IMG/VR virus record: IMGVR_UViG_3300012936_003501
Coordinates: 1 to 51,403 of that record
Source: a virus
Direction: 5' to 3' (one strand)
Length of the DNA stretch: 51,403 bases
This document shows positions 1-7,557 of this stretch, piece by piece. Position 1 is the stretch's first letter. Every line of letters begins with the position of its first letter. The translations under genes and the position numbers were made by a program. The notes under the pieces were generated by a model. That model made no database searches. It saw only the letters and a program-made list of their open reading frames with translations, and was not told the DNA's origin.

Positions 1-1
1 T

Positions 2-31
2 TACACTGGAGATACAGCGGACATTTATTAA
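2..31 (+). CDS. C-terminal end of an upstream gene (partial)
   Basis: An open frame from the window edge ends with TAA at 29-31, directly before the ATG at 32. The visible residues read YTGDTADIY. The abutting stop and start fit the tight gene packing elsewhere, but with nine residues the product cannot be named and the frame itself is a guess. Confidence 0.35.
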   Translation, partial: YTGDTADIY

Positions 32-718
32 ATGTATTTTATAAGTGCGCCATTTGGCAACTATTTACAATATACTAATTTCTTGAGCGGCAATCCAGTA
101 ATAAGTGTTACAGGAACATTTACAGTAAAACCAAGACCTGGACTAGTAAAACAGATCGTAAAAACACTTAGGTATACCAAAACTGGTTGGCGCAATAAAC
201 TCGGGTTACGTAATCCAGGTATATTTGTAGGTATAGAACAAACCGCACCTAATGCTGTTATGAGTATTGCTAGTTTAGAACCAAACGACTGGCGTATACT
301 ATATGAAATAGTACCTAAGAATATGAGTGTAGAACTTAACATAAGTTGTCCAAATGTTGACAAACATCCAAACTTAATTAAAAACTTTGCTAAAGACGAG
401 CGTAAATGGTGTATCGTAAAAGTACCACCAACTATAACAAATAAACAAATTGACAGAATAGTAAAATCAGGATATACTCAAATACATGCAAGTAACACAG
501 TGCCAACAACGAAAGGCGGGCTCAGTGGTGATGTAATTGTACCACATACTTTAAGAATACTAGAGTACATAAAAAGTACACATCCTCATGTTGAAGTTAT
601 CGCAGGTGGTGGTGTAAAAGATAAAGCCAGTGCTAATAGATATATTGACGCTGGAGCAGATCATATTAGTTTAGGCAGTGTATGTTTTACTCCTTGGAAA
701 GTTAAAAGAATAATTTGA
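32..718 (+). CDS. pyrD: Dihydroorotate dehydrogenase-like protein
   Basis: This 228-residue protein matches the FMN-binding barrel of dihydroorotate dehydrogenase, which oxidises dihydroorotate to orotate in pyrimidine synthesis. Visible motifs are ELNISCPNV (residues 101-109, with the class 1-type active-site Cys106), KVPP near 130, a SNT...TKGGLSG phosphate/FMN motif near 155-167, and AGGGV near 195. It is shorter than the usual 300-plus residues; the N-terminal part of the barrel is compact. The ATG at 32 follows an apparent upstream stop without a close ribosome binding site. It overlaps the next start. A phage copy could support nucleotide supply during replication. A dihydropyrimidine dehydrogenase-type or other FMN barrel enzyme is a lesser alternative. 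Confidence 0.75.
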   Translation: MYFISAPFGNYLQYTNFLSGNPVISVTGTFTVKPRPGLVKQIVKTLRYTKTGWRNKLGLRNPGIFVGIEQTAPNAVMSIASLEPNDWRILYEIVPKNMSVELNISCPNVDKHPNLIKNFAKDERKWCIVKVPPTITNKQIDRIVKSGYTQIHASNTVPTTKGGLSGDVIVPHTLRILEYIKSTHPHVEVIAGGGVKDKASANRYIDAGADHISLGSVCFTPWKVKRII

Positions 719-1857
719 TGAAAACAAAGACTTGTAATAAAAAGTTTCAATCTCTCAACCTAGCCTTATTGCTATCGGCTTGCGGTAAAACTGTAACAGT
801 TGATAATACTAAATCACCCGAACCTGTAGTAGTAATACTTGATGCTTTTCAAACAAGCACATCACATGGTCCTCAAGTCTTAAAAAACTTTTATGGTGAA
901 TTTGGAAATGACCAAAAAGAAGTAACTGTAATTGCAGAAGATTTAGATTTTGATAAAACACCAGATCCAATACTAAGAGCATACCAAGACTTTGATCCTG
1001 ATGTTATTAATGCAAGTTGGGGTAGTAAACGTAATATAGATTACCCACACATAGATAATTACGATACTTATCGTAACGGTGATGCATATTTAGAATCTAA
1101 TCAAATACTATGGGAAAATGGTGTAACAGTTACCGCCTCTTCTGGTAATGATGGAGAAAATGATTCAGCAGTTGCTAGTTGGGCCAGTAGTATTTTTCCT
1201 ATTGTAGTTGGTGCTTACAGTCAGTATAACGGTGATATCTACGATTGGAGCAACAAAGGATCTGCTGTTGTACACTATTATGAAATAGGTGATGGTTGGG
1301 GTATAGAAGGAACTAGTTTTAGTGCTCCTAGAGTAGCGGCACAGGTTGCACTAATCAAAAGCGAATATAACGATATTAGTGAAAGTAGTGTTAGAACTAT
1401 ACTTGAAAAAAATAGTTTGTATGATTTTGATAGTGGAGACTATGTGCAAAAAATAGATGAAATTAAAAACTTTGATCCTAGTATAGATACTCGTGTAAAA
1501 GTTGAAGCAGTATTTGAAATATTTGAAGGCAGAAATCCCAGTCAAACAGAACTGGACAACTGGATTAATCTAGTCGATAATGGAGAAGAAACATTAGGAA
1601 CTATGGCACGTTGGTTTGCTATAAATGGTATTCAAACACAAGACATTCCACCTATCGAAAGAATGCAAGCGTTTTATCATTATTGGCTCAACAGAGAAAG
1701 CCAAGACAACGAAATAATACAAATGCTCAATGATTTAATAGAAACACAAAATTGGAATCAAACCTTTGATAACTTTTTAAACCTACAACATGTTGACACT
1801 AGCTATAGTTTCGTGTATAATAACTACGATGTACTAGCAACCGAGGTAATAGCTTGA
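718..1857 (+). CDS. Subtilisin-like (S8) serine protease lipoprotein
   Basis: A 379-residue protein starting at ATG 718, which overlaps the preceding TGA. A short hydrophobic N-terminus ends in LLLSACG, a lipobox, so the product is probably a lipoprotein. The peptidase S8 triad can be traced: Asp in VVVILDAFQ, His in SHGPQV, the oxyanion Asn in ASSGNDG, and the Ser in EGTSFSAPRVAA. The C-terminal third, from about residue 260, is helical and acidic and resembles DUF4214-type repeats of secreted proteins. The role is unknown: it could act on the host envelope or on phage proteins. The spacing between the catalytic Asp and His is unusually short. A degenerate subtilase is possible. Confidence 0.72.
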   Translation: MKTKTCNKKFQSLNLALLLSACGKTVTVDNTKSPEPVVVILDAFQTSTSHGPQVLKNFYGEFGNDQKEVTVIAEDLDFDKTPDPILRAYQDFDPDVINASWGSKRNIDYPHIDNYDTYRNGDAYLESNQILWENGVTVTASSGNDGENDSAVASWASSIFPIVVGAYSQYNGDIYDWSNKGSAVVHYYEIGDGWGIEGTSFSAPRVAAQVALIKSEYNDISESSVRTILEKNSLYDFDSGDYVQKIDEIKNFDPSIDTRVKVEAVFEIFEGRNPSQTELDNWINLVDNGEETLGTMARWFAINGIQTQDIPPIERMQAFYHYWLNRESQDNEIIQMLNDLIETQNWNQTFDNFLNLQHVDTSYSFVYNNYDVLATEVIA

Positions 1858-2051
1858 CGAAAAACTGGACTAAAAATTCTCCATATAGAAATAAAGAAAA
1901 AGATGAAATTGCAGATATATTTTATGAGCAATTTAAAAAGCACGGTGTAAAACTTCCAGAAACATACACAGAGCAAGAATTGATTGACTTAAATCCAAAT
2001 GTTCCTGTATGGTTCACTAAACAACATATGAAACTGAAAGATAAAAAATGA
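1854..2051 (+). CDS. Small hypothetical protein upstream of gp44
   Basis: A 65-residue charged protein beginning at TTG 1854 inside the TTGA overlap with the protease stop, and overlapping the gp44 start by 4 nt. The only internal Met is near the C-terminus, so TTG is the only sensible start. No family recognised. Its coupling to the clamp-loader gene suggests an accessory of replication, but that is only positional. Confidence 0.6.
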   Translation: MTKNWTKNSPYRNKEKDEIADIFYEQFKKHGVKLPETYTEQELIDLNPNVPVWFTKQHMKLKDKK

Positions 2052-2962
2052 AAGATATTTGGGTAGAAAAGTATCGTCCTAAAACTGTAAACGAATACGT
2101 ATTTAAAAACCAATCACATAAACGACAAGTTGAGAATTGGGTAAATGATGGAAGTATTCCGCATTTATTATTTGCTGGTAGTGCAGGTACAGGTAAAACT
2201 ACGTTAGCACGTGTTCTTATTAACGAACTAGATGTACAAGATGCTGATGTACTGTTTATTAACGCAAGTCGTGATAATGGTATTGATTGGGTACGTAATA
2301 AGATTACTAACTTTAGTGAAACTATGCCTTGGGGTGACTTTAAAGTTGTACTACTAGACGAGGCTGATTATTTGTCTCCGGACGCACAAGCGGCGTTACG
2401 TGGAGTTATGGAACAGTATCATACTAGTGTGCGATTTATTTTAACTTGTAACTATCCTAATAAAATTATTCCAGCATTGCAAAGTAGATGTCAACTTATT
2501 ACTATTCAGTCGCAAGATCAAAATGAATTTACTGCTCGTTGTGCAGAAATATTAATTACTGAAGGAACAAAGTTTGAACTGGATTTGCTTGATACATTTG
2601 TAAAAGCAAACTATCCAGATATGCGTAAAACTATTAATAACTTACAAGCATCAACTATTAATGGTATATTAACCGAACCAGAAGTAGAAGAAACTGATAC
2701 TGCTTGGCGTATTAAAATGGTTGAAATGTTTAAAGCAGGTAATATTAAAGAAGCACGTAAGTTGATTACAGCAAATGCACAAATTGCAGAATACGAAGAA
2801 ATATATCGATGGTTATATGACAATATAGAATTATTTGGAGATACTCCAGACAAACAGGACGAAGCAGTTATTATAATTCGTAACGGATTAGTAAAACATG
2901 TAAGTGTTGCTGATGTAGAAATTAATCTAAGTGCTACACTAATTGAGTTACAAATGGTATGA
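2048..2962 (+). CDS. 44: Clamp-loader large subunit (T4 gp44-like AAA+ ATPase)
   Basis: A 304-residue AAA+ ATPase of the replication factor C family, which opens and loads the sliding clamp onto primer-template DNA. The sequence shows Walker A GSAGTGKT (44-51), Walker B LLDEAD (102-107), sensor-1 TCN (133-135) and the SRC motif (146-148), in the order expected for T4 gp44. Length is close to T4 gp44 (319 residues). Its partners, the clamp gp45 and polymerase gp43, are encoded about 37 kb away at 40.0 and 37.1 kb. A gene for the small loader subunit gp62, which normally follows gp44, is not seen next to it. It overlaps genes on both sides by 4 nt. Confidence 0.93.
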   Translation: MKDIWVEKYRPKTVNEYVFKNQSHKRQVENWVNDGSIPHLLFAGSAGTGKTTLARVLINELDVQDADVLFINASRDNGIDWVRNKITNFSETMPWGDFKVVLLDEADYLSPDAQAALRGVMEQYHTSVRFILTCNYPNKIIPALQSRCQLITIQSQDQNEFTARCAEILITEGTKFELDLLDTFVKANYPDMRKTINNLQASTINGILTEPEVEETDTAWRIKMVEMFKAGNIKEARKLITANAQIAEYEEIYRWLYDNIELFGDTPDKQDEAVIIIRNGLVKHVSVADVEINLSATLIELQMV

Positions 2963-3504
2963 GTACAGTAGTATTTGTTGCATTAGAAGAAGAATTTACA
3001 CAAGCACAGGCTCCACGTGGAGTTAATGTTGTTCATACAGGTATAGGGAAAATAAATGCCGCAACTCAAGCGGCAAGATATCTTACTGTAAATCCTCACA
3101 CTAAAGTAGTTTATAACTATGGTACTGCCGGTGGCGGTGATGCAAGTGTTGCAGGTGAGTTATTAGGTGTTAACGCACTAGTAGAGCGTGACATGGATTT
3201 AACACCACTTGGATTGCCACAGTTTATAACACAAGAAAAACAAGTACCTTTCATTTATACCAGTAACAGAGATACAGAAATTGTATGTGGTACAGGCGAT
3301 AGCTTTGCTAGACCAAAACTTCCATATCATATTGTAGATATGGAAGCATATGCAATTGCTAGTGTAGTAAGACAGTTTGGTATCCAAAACTTTTATTGCT
3401 ACAAATATATTAGTGATACCGACGATGATACAGATCCAGCAAAGGCTTGGAAACTTAATGTATCAAAAGGTGCAAAAAAGTTCAAAAAAATCTTGACATT
3501 ATAA
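2959..3504 (+). CDS. Nucleoside phosphorylase/nucleosidase family protein
   Basis: A 181-residue protein of the PNP/UDP phosphorylase superfamily, in the MTA/SAH or AMP nucleosidase branch. Evidence: an N-terminal VVFVALEEEF strand, HTGIGKINAA (26-35), NYGTAGG, DMEAYAIA (127-134; the glutamate that contacts ribose hydroxyls) and YISDTDDD (150-157) where the catalytic Asp sits. It is shorter than bacterial MTAN (about 230). It would cleave or phosphorolyse a purine nucleoside and so could serve salvage or base recycling. It overlaps gp44 by 4 nt. Its stop lies inside the promoter for the next gene. The exact substrate cannot be read from sequence. Confidence 0.78.
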   Translation: MSTVVFVALEEEFTQAQAPRGVNVVHTGIGKINAATQAARYLTVNPHTKVVYNYGTAGGGDASVAGELLGVNALVERDMDLTPLGLPQFITQEKQVPFIYTSNRDTEIVCGTGDSFARPKLPYHIVDMEAYAIASVVRQFGIQNFYCYKYISDTDDDTDPAKAWKLNVSKGAKKFKKILTL

Positions 3505-3521
3505 GTTTTTTATACTATATT
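3493..3521 (+). promoter_or_regulatory. sigma70-type early promoter
   Basis: TTGACA (3493-3498), a 17-nt spacer and TATATT (3516-3521). It overlaps the end of the nucleosidase gene and drives the ParB-like/HNH unit. The leader that follows can form short hairpins, including GGGCA/TGCCC around 3556-3568, before the AAGGA ribosome binding site. Confidence 0.75.
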
Positions 3522-3587
3522 AAGTGTATGAGCAAGAGAAGCTCGCTAACTTAATGGGCAAGTTGCCCGATGTATAAGGAAACTATA

Positions 3588-4730
3588 ATGACTGAACTAT
3601 CATACGCAACACGTGTGAACAAAGAATATGAGACTAGTGCCTCTAACTTTGTTACACTACAAGAACGTTTAAACGAAGCACTAGAAAAAGCACCATTTTT
3701 TGCCGCACAGTTGGATCAAATGGTAACAGAGTTCAAACGTAAAAATACTCAATGGAAAAAGTTTTCAGATCTTCAGTTGTGTCAAGCACAAACTGTAAAT
3801 CTTAGCGATATTGTTATCGACACTAGTATGCAAAGACAACCTAACATGCGTCACATACTAGAAATTATTCAAAACTTTCGTGAAACAATGGTTATGGCTA
3901 TTCAAGTTTATGTAAACGAAGATGGCAAATATACAGCATGGGACGGGCAACACACAGCTCTTGCATTATATATATTGGCTACCAAAGTTTTCGGCGATCG
4001 TTTAAAAGCATGTGAAATTCCAATTGTTGTGTACTGCACAAGCCAAAAACTTGAGATTCGACGTAATTTTATTTTGTTGAATGGTGATGCAAAACAACCA
4101 CTAGACTTTATAGACACATATAAGCAAATGGTTTATGGTGTTAAAGTTGATGGCGCAACAGACCAAGAATGGATGGATACTGCAACAAAAAATGATTACT
4201 TTCGTGATGCAGATTTATTTGCTACTAATGGTAAATTTGGCGATGATGACGAAGTAGGTGCATTTACATTGCTTGCAGATACCACAATGAGCAAAAGCCT
4301 TAAAACTAGAAAGCATCCGGAAGTAACACGAATGTTTGCAGATTATTGGATACGGCTAAATGCAAAACGTCCAGTAGAAGCAAAAGAAGCAAGGCAGTTA
4401 TTTGAATTTTTTAACTTGTGCTACGAACAAGGTATCGAAGTTAATGATGAATATGTAAAACAATTTGTAGAGTTTACTAAAGACTTCTTTGAAGCAGACT
4501 TTTCACCTAGCGGAATGTTCTGGGATAAAGTTAAAATGGCATATGAAAGTTGGTATGCAAAAGCTAATCCAGATAGCTACCGTGATTGGGGTGTACGAGG
4601 TTTTACTACAGAGATGCGTACTGGACTTCCGTTTTTAATTGCACAAATGAAGCAAAGTACTGATCTTGCTACTCCTACATATACACCTAACAATGGCTTT
4701 ACAGTTGCTAAAGAGGACTTGTGGGACTAA
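3588..4730 (+). CDS. ParB/sulfiredoxin-like domain protein
   Basis: A 380-residue protein starting at ATG 3588, with AAGGA about 8 nt upstream; an in-frame ATG at 3570 lies before that site. Residues 70-150 resemble ParB-type (ParB/Srx fold) domains: a strand carrying DIVIDTSMQRQ, then YTAWDGQHTALAL (115-127), equivalent to the GxHR/DGQHR-like box of ParB-like nucleases. The remaining 250 residues are helical and unassigned. ParB-like proteins in phages are often DNA-binding or nuclease/NTP-dependent. Here it is coupled to an HNH nuclease whose ATG overlaps its stop, so the two may act together. Confidence 0.6.
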   Translation: MTELSYATRVNKEYETSASNFVTLQERLNEALEKAPFFAAQLDQMVTEFKRKNTQWKKFSDLQLCQAQTVNLSDIVIDTSMQRQPNMRHILEIIQNFRETMVMAIQVYVNEDGKYTAWDGQHTALALYILATKVFGDRLKACEIPIVVYCTSQKLEIRRNFILLNGDAKQPLDFIDTYKQMVYGVKVDGATDQEWMDTATKNDYFRDADLFATNGKFGDDDEVGAFTLLADTTMSKSLKTRKHPEVTRMFADYWIRLNAKRPVEAKEARQLFEFFNLCYEQGIEVNDEYVKQFVEFTKDFFEADFSPSGMFWDKVKMAYESWYAKANPDSYRDWGVRGFTTEMRTGLPFLIAQMKQSTDLATPTYTPNNGFTVAKEDLWD

Positions 4731-5179
4731 TGGCTAAGTTACGTAATCCAGATAAGGATAAAATGAAAAGCTCTGGGGTGTTGCGTGAGCAACACCGTAG
4801 AGGGACTTGCTGTATGCTTGAAGATTGTGATAATCCTATTTCAATTTTTGATGGTCCTGGCGGTAACATATTGTGCAGAGATCACCAATTAGAATGTGTA
4901 GAGTATGGAGGCATGGGTAAGCCCGAACGACCGCATACATTCTACAGAGGATGGGAATGTAACACTTGTGGATATGACCCACGTGAAGATCCAGAGATTA
5001 TTGAAATCGACGATCCTTATCATCAGCTACGTGTAGCACGTGGTGTTATGCATGGCGATCATATACACTTAAAAAGCCACGGTGGTGCCGATACAGCAGA
5101 AAATATCAACACATTATGCTGTAGATGTCACATGATAAAGTCGTATAAAGAGAAAGATTATTTAGGAAATCGTAAATAA
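4730..5179 (+). CDS. HNH endonuclease
   Basis: A 149-residue protein starting at ATG 4730, overlapping the previous TAA. The C-terminal half has the HNH signature: HGDHI (108-112), GGADTAENINTLC (118-130) and CRCHMIKS (131-138). Further cysteines at 27/28, 33, 77 and 80 can form one or two zinc knuckles. It probably nicks or cuts DNA as a free-standing phage nuclease. No homing context (intron or split gene) is visible. It closes the transcription unit, since a strong terminator follows. Confidence 0.85.
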   Translation: MAKLRNPDKDKMKSSGVLREQHRRGTCCMLEDCDNPISIFDGPGGNILCRDHQLECVEYGGMGKPERPHTFYRGWECNTCGYDPREDPEIIEIDDPYHQLRVARGVMHGDHIHLKSHGGADTAENINTLCCRCHMIKSYKEKDYLGNRK

Positions 5180-5195
5180 AATTACAACCTATTGA

Positions 5196-5223
5196 AAACG
5201 CAAGATTCTTTTCTTGCGTTTTT
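5196..5223 (+). terminator. Rho-independent terminator after the HNH gene
   Basis: A perfect 10-bp stem, AAACGCAAGA (5196-5205) with TCTTGCGTTT (5212-5221), a 6-nt loop and a T run. The next promoter begins 3 nt later. Confidence 0.88.
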
Positions 5224-5225
5224 GG

Positions 5226-5271
5226 TTGACATTCAAGACATCTTACACTATATTATTAGTATAAGTTGTTA
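5226..5271 (+). promoter_or_regulatory. Early promoter cassette, copy A
   Basis: TTGACA (5226-5231), 17 nt containing AAGACATC, TATATT (5249-5254), then GTATAAGTTG at the predicted transcript start. The 46-nt stretch is repeated with a single mismatch at 8641-8686. Confidence 0.85.
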
Positions 5272-5284
5272 AAAAGGATCAAAT

Positions 5285-5647
5285 ATGTATATTGGATATC
5301 AAGAAGAATTGTTTAAAAGTAGTTGGGGTGTTAATCCTGGTTTTAAAGCACTAGCTGATAAACTAAGCGAAATGATTCCACTAGAAGGTGCATGTGAAAA
5401 TCCACGTACTACTAACAAAGCTCTTGATAAATTCAGAAGAGCACAAAACGTAATTTACGATTTGTTTAACAATGGTCTTTGTAACAGAAGAAACGAATAT
5501 AGAAGAATGTTTGGTGAAGTTCCACTTCCTGGTTATGGTCATCAGTATTCAATCAGTAACATTCGATGGAGTCAAATAGAAGATGAAGTTGAAGCAAACT
5601 TTACTCCTATTATACTTGAAGCGGCTAAAGAGCAAGGATTAGTATAA
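5285..5647 (+). CDS. Hypothetical early protein, 120 aa
   Basis: ATG 5285 follows AAGGATC at a good distance. It is a soluble, mixed-charge protein with no recognised domain. First gene of the unit driven by the 5226 promoter; its stop overlaps the next ATG. Confidence 0.75.
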   Translation: MYIGYQEELFKSSWGVNPGFKALADKLSEMIPLEGACENPRTTNKALDKFRRAQNVIYDLFNNGLCNRRNEYRRMFGEVPLPGYGHQYSISNIRWSQIEDEVEANFTPIILEAAKEQGLV

Positions 5648-5838
5648 TGTACGATATTAGAGTTTTTAATAGCGCAGTGCCTGGAGACAGAAGAATAAGT
5701 ATTCAGGATGTAAATATTGTATCAATGAAAATGGATGATTATGGAAAACCATATTGTTTGTTTGAACATGAAGATTATCCACTAGGCGCATTGTATGCGA
5801 CTTTTAATGGTGCAGAATGGGAGTGTGACTTATGTTAA
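5647..5838 (+). CDS. Hypothetical small protein, 63 aa
   Basis: Starts at ATG 5647 in the TAATG junction. Sequence suggests a small beta-rich fold (MYDIRVFN..., CLFEHEDYPLGALYATF...). No family recognised. Coupled to genes on both sides. Confidence 0.65.
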   Translation: MYDIRVFNSAVPGDRRISIQDVNIVSMKMDDYGKPYCLFEHEDYPLGALYATFNGAEWECDLC

Positions 5839-5960
5839 GAGAAAGTATTAGTGAATTTTTTGGTTACCTTTTTATTATAATTTTTGCATTAGGTTGGATG
5901 GATTTTGGACAAGGTCCTGATCTTACTTGGTGGAAACTTGTACACTGGATGGCATCGTGA
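5832..5960 (+). CDS. Small membrane protein, 42 aa
   Basis: ATG 5832 overlaps the preceding stop by 7 nt and the next start by 4 nt. Residues 9-24 (FFGYLFIIIFALGWMD) form one transmembrane segment, followed by a tryptophan-rich tail. Function unknown; the tight coupling argues that it is translated. Confidence 0.55.
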   Translation: MLRESISEFFGYLFIIIFALGWMDFGQGPDLTWWKLVHWMAS

Positions 5961-6190
5961 AAATTCGCATAGAAGGGTTAACTGAACGCCAAACAGAAAT
6001 TCTAGATATTTTATGGAATTTAGATTCGACAGATGATGTAATCGAATGGTTAGGAACATTATCACAACAAGAATTCGAAATGGCTGTAACACTTCAAGAA
6101 ATGATTATCGACACACTAATGGAACAAAAAGCAGAAGAGGATGTCGAATTAGCGCAAAATATGTTACGTGAAATTGGTGTAAAATGTTAG
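5957..6190 (+). CDS. Hypothetical acidic protein, 77 aa
   Basis: I place the start at GTG 5957, in a GTGA overlap with the upstream stop, giving MKIRIEGL.... A longer frame from TTG 5927 would overlap the small membrane protein more deeply. The protein is acidic and helical, rich in Glu and Gln. No recognised domain. Confidence 0.6.
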   Translation: MKIRIEGLTERQTEILDILWNLDSTDDVIEWLGTLSQQEFEMAVTLQEMIIDTLMEQKAEEDVELAQNMLREIGVKC

Positions 6191-6504
6191 ACCAACACGC
6201 CGCAGAACTATTTGCAAAAAATATAAACATGATGGTGCCGTGGTATCTTATGGCATCTTACGCATATTACGAACAAGGCGATCCGATTTTTACTGATGCT
6301 TTTTTCGATGAAATGGGTAAAACAATGAAGGAAAGATGGGATGACATTGATCATTTTCACAAGTCTATTATTACTATTGACGACCTTACAGCCGGTACAT
6401 TCCTTGGCAAGTATCCTAGTAGAGTCGAAGGAGGACTTAAAAGTCTCAGAGAAACTTACTTTACTAAAGACGGAAAAGTAAGAAAAAAGATTAAAAAAAG
6501 TTAA
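6184..6504 (+). CDS. Hypothetical protein, 106 aa
   Basis: ATG 6184 overlaps the previous gene by 7 nt. The stretch YAYYEQGDPIFTDAFFDEMGKTM (around residues 22-44) recalls the Ia domain of NAD-dependent DNA ligases (YY...P.isDaeYDel), but the rest, with WDDIDHFHK, does not match a ligase. A stand-alone Ia-like NMN-binding fragment is possible but unproven. Basic C-terminus. Confidence 0.65.
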   Translation: MLDQHAAELFAKNINMMVPWYLMASYAYYEQGDPIFTDAFFDEMGKTMKERWDDIDHFHKSIITIDDLTAGTFLGKYPSRVEGGLKSLRETYFTKDGKVRKKIKKS

Positions 6505-6512
6505 ATTAGGTG

Positions 6513-6541
6513 TTGACAAACCAAGACATCATGCTTATATT
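6513..6541 (+). promoter_or_regulatory. Early promoter of the repeated cassette family
   Basis: TTGACA (6513-6518), a 17-nt spacer with AAGACATC, TATATT (6536-6541), then GTATAAGTTG. Drives the 115-aa gene at 6575. Confidence 0.82.
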
Positions 6542-6574
6542 ATATGTATAAGTTGATAAAACGGAGAAAAAGAA

Positions 6575-6922
6575 ATGCAAATCACTGATATTAAAACTGG
6601 CGTTGAAACTCTTATTGAAGCAATTAAAACTGACTATCGTGGTTGGATGTTGCGTGACGATGAATATTCAAAAGTACAGCAAGATATGGTTGATCGTTTT
6701 GAAGAAGGCATTGGCTACTCGGAAGGTAACAAGTATATTAAGATTACTAAAGAGAACAATGGTTGTGTTTGGGGGTTTGTTGTTAAAGAAGATGGTCCTA
6801 AGTTTAAAAAAGGTGACATCTTAAAAGCCGCTGGTTGGAATGCTCCTGCTACAAACGCCGCACGTGGTAACGTGTTTGATGGTTTTAGCATTAACTGGAC
6901 TGGTCCACACTACTTAAAATAA
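6575..6922 (+). CDS. Hypothetical early protein, 115 aa
   Basis: ATG 6575 follows ACGGAGAAAAAGAA. The protein has a helical N-terminus and a beta-rich, glycine-containing C-terminal half (WGFVVKEDGPKFKKGDILKAAGW, with APATNAARGNVFDGF). Such small basic proteins recur next to early promoters in marine T4-like phages, but I cannot assign a function. Single-gene unit: its own promoter in front and a terminator behind. Confidence 0.72.
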   Translation: MQITDIKTGVETLIEAIKTDYRGWMLRDDEYSKVQQDMVDRFEEGIGYSEGNKYIKITKENNGCVWGFVVKEDGPKFKKGDILKAAGWNAPATNAARGNVFDGFSINWTGPHYLK

Positions 6923-6932
6923 TTAATAAAGG

Positions 6933-6963
6933 TTGACAGTAGCGTCGAAAGGCGCTACTTTTG
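6933..6963 (+). terminator. Terminator with a GAAA tetraloop, overlapping a promoter-like element
   Basis: AGTAGCG (6938-6944) pairs with CGCTACT (6953-6959). Inner U-G and C-G pairs close a GAAA loop, and TTTT follows. The TTGACA at 6933-6938 and the TACTTT at 6956-6961 are 17 nt apart, so the hairpin fills a possible promoter spacer. Confidence 0.75.
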
Positions 6964-6990
6964 TATTTGTAATTCACAAACGAGGCTAAC

Positions 6991-7173
6991 ATGACAGAAC
7001 AATTCCAAGATATCGAAACATTAGAAGAAGCAATCATCGCACTTACAGAAGGTGCTTCAGATGAAAAGAGAATGGCTATTGTTGCATTACATGATATGCT
7101 AGATCGAAAGCGGTCGGTTGTTCAACAGTTTGAATCAGAACTAGAAGATATGTTTGATAATGTTTCAGGATGA
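6991..7173 (+). CDS. Hypothetical acidic protein, 60 aa
   Basis: ATG 6991 after CGAGGCTAAC. Small, acidic, helical protein of unknown function. Its stop overlaps the ATG at 7170. Confidence 0.6.
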   Translation: MTEQFQDIETLEEAIIALTEGASDEKRMAIVALHDMLDRKRSVVQQFESELEDMFDNVSG

Positions 7174-7418
7174 TTAAGGACTGGTCAGTTAAAGAAATTA
7201 AAGCTCAGGTAGATAAAATTGCCTGGGCTGAATCAGATCCACGTATGGACGGTTTTGTAACGTGGGGTTGTAAGGAAGATTTATATTCAATTTATTGGTA
7301 CGTAGAAGATAAGTTGACAAATTGTAGTATATATGGTTCTGTAGAAGATGAACTACACGAACGTCGAAGAAGCAAAAAAATCATCACCAAACTTGGAGGC
7401 AACGTTGAAGACCAGTGA
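7170..7418 (+). CDS. Hypothetical protein, 82 aa
   Basis: ATG 7170 in an ATGA overlap. Tryptophan- and charge-rich; no domain recognised. Its end overlaps the next start by 14 nt, and the ribosome binding site for that gene (GGAGG 7395-7399) lies inside it. Confidence 0.62.
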   Translation: MIKDWSVKEIKAQVDKIAWAESDPRMDGFVTWGCKEDLYSIYWYVEDKLTNCSIYGSVEDELHERRRSKKIITKLGGNVEDQ

Positions 7419-7557
7419 AATTGAAAACCGTCTAGCAGAGATTCTGCAGAATTATAACCACCCATTATTTGAACGTGCATATGAATTAATTGCCGATCAA
7501 AACTTTTCTGAATCAGAGGAAGAAACTAATGTCAAAAAAGTTAAAGTCTCCGATTAA
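7405..7557 (+). CDS. Hypothetical protein, 50 aa
   Basis: Start chosen at TTG 7405 because GGAGG (7395-7399) sits 5 nt upstream. A frame opening at ATG 7348 would overlap the previous gene by 71 nt without a ribosome binding site. Helical, acidic. Unknown function. Confidence 0.5.
   Translation: MKTSEIENRLAEILQNYNHPLFERAYELIADQNFSESEEETNVKKVKVSD

Noticed and set aside
1854-2051. A remnant of clamp-loader gp62
   Set aside because: At 65 aa it is a third of gp62 length, and I see no matching segment.
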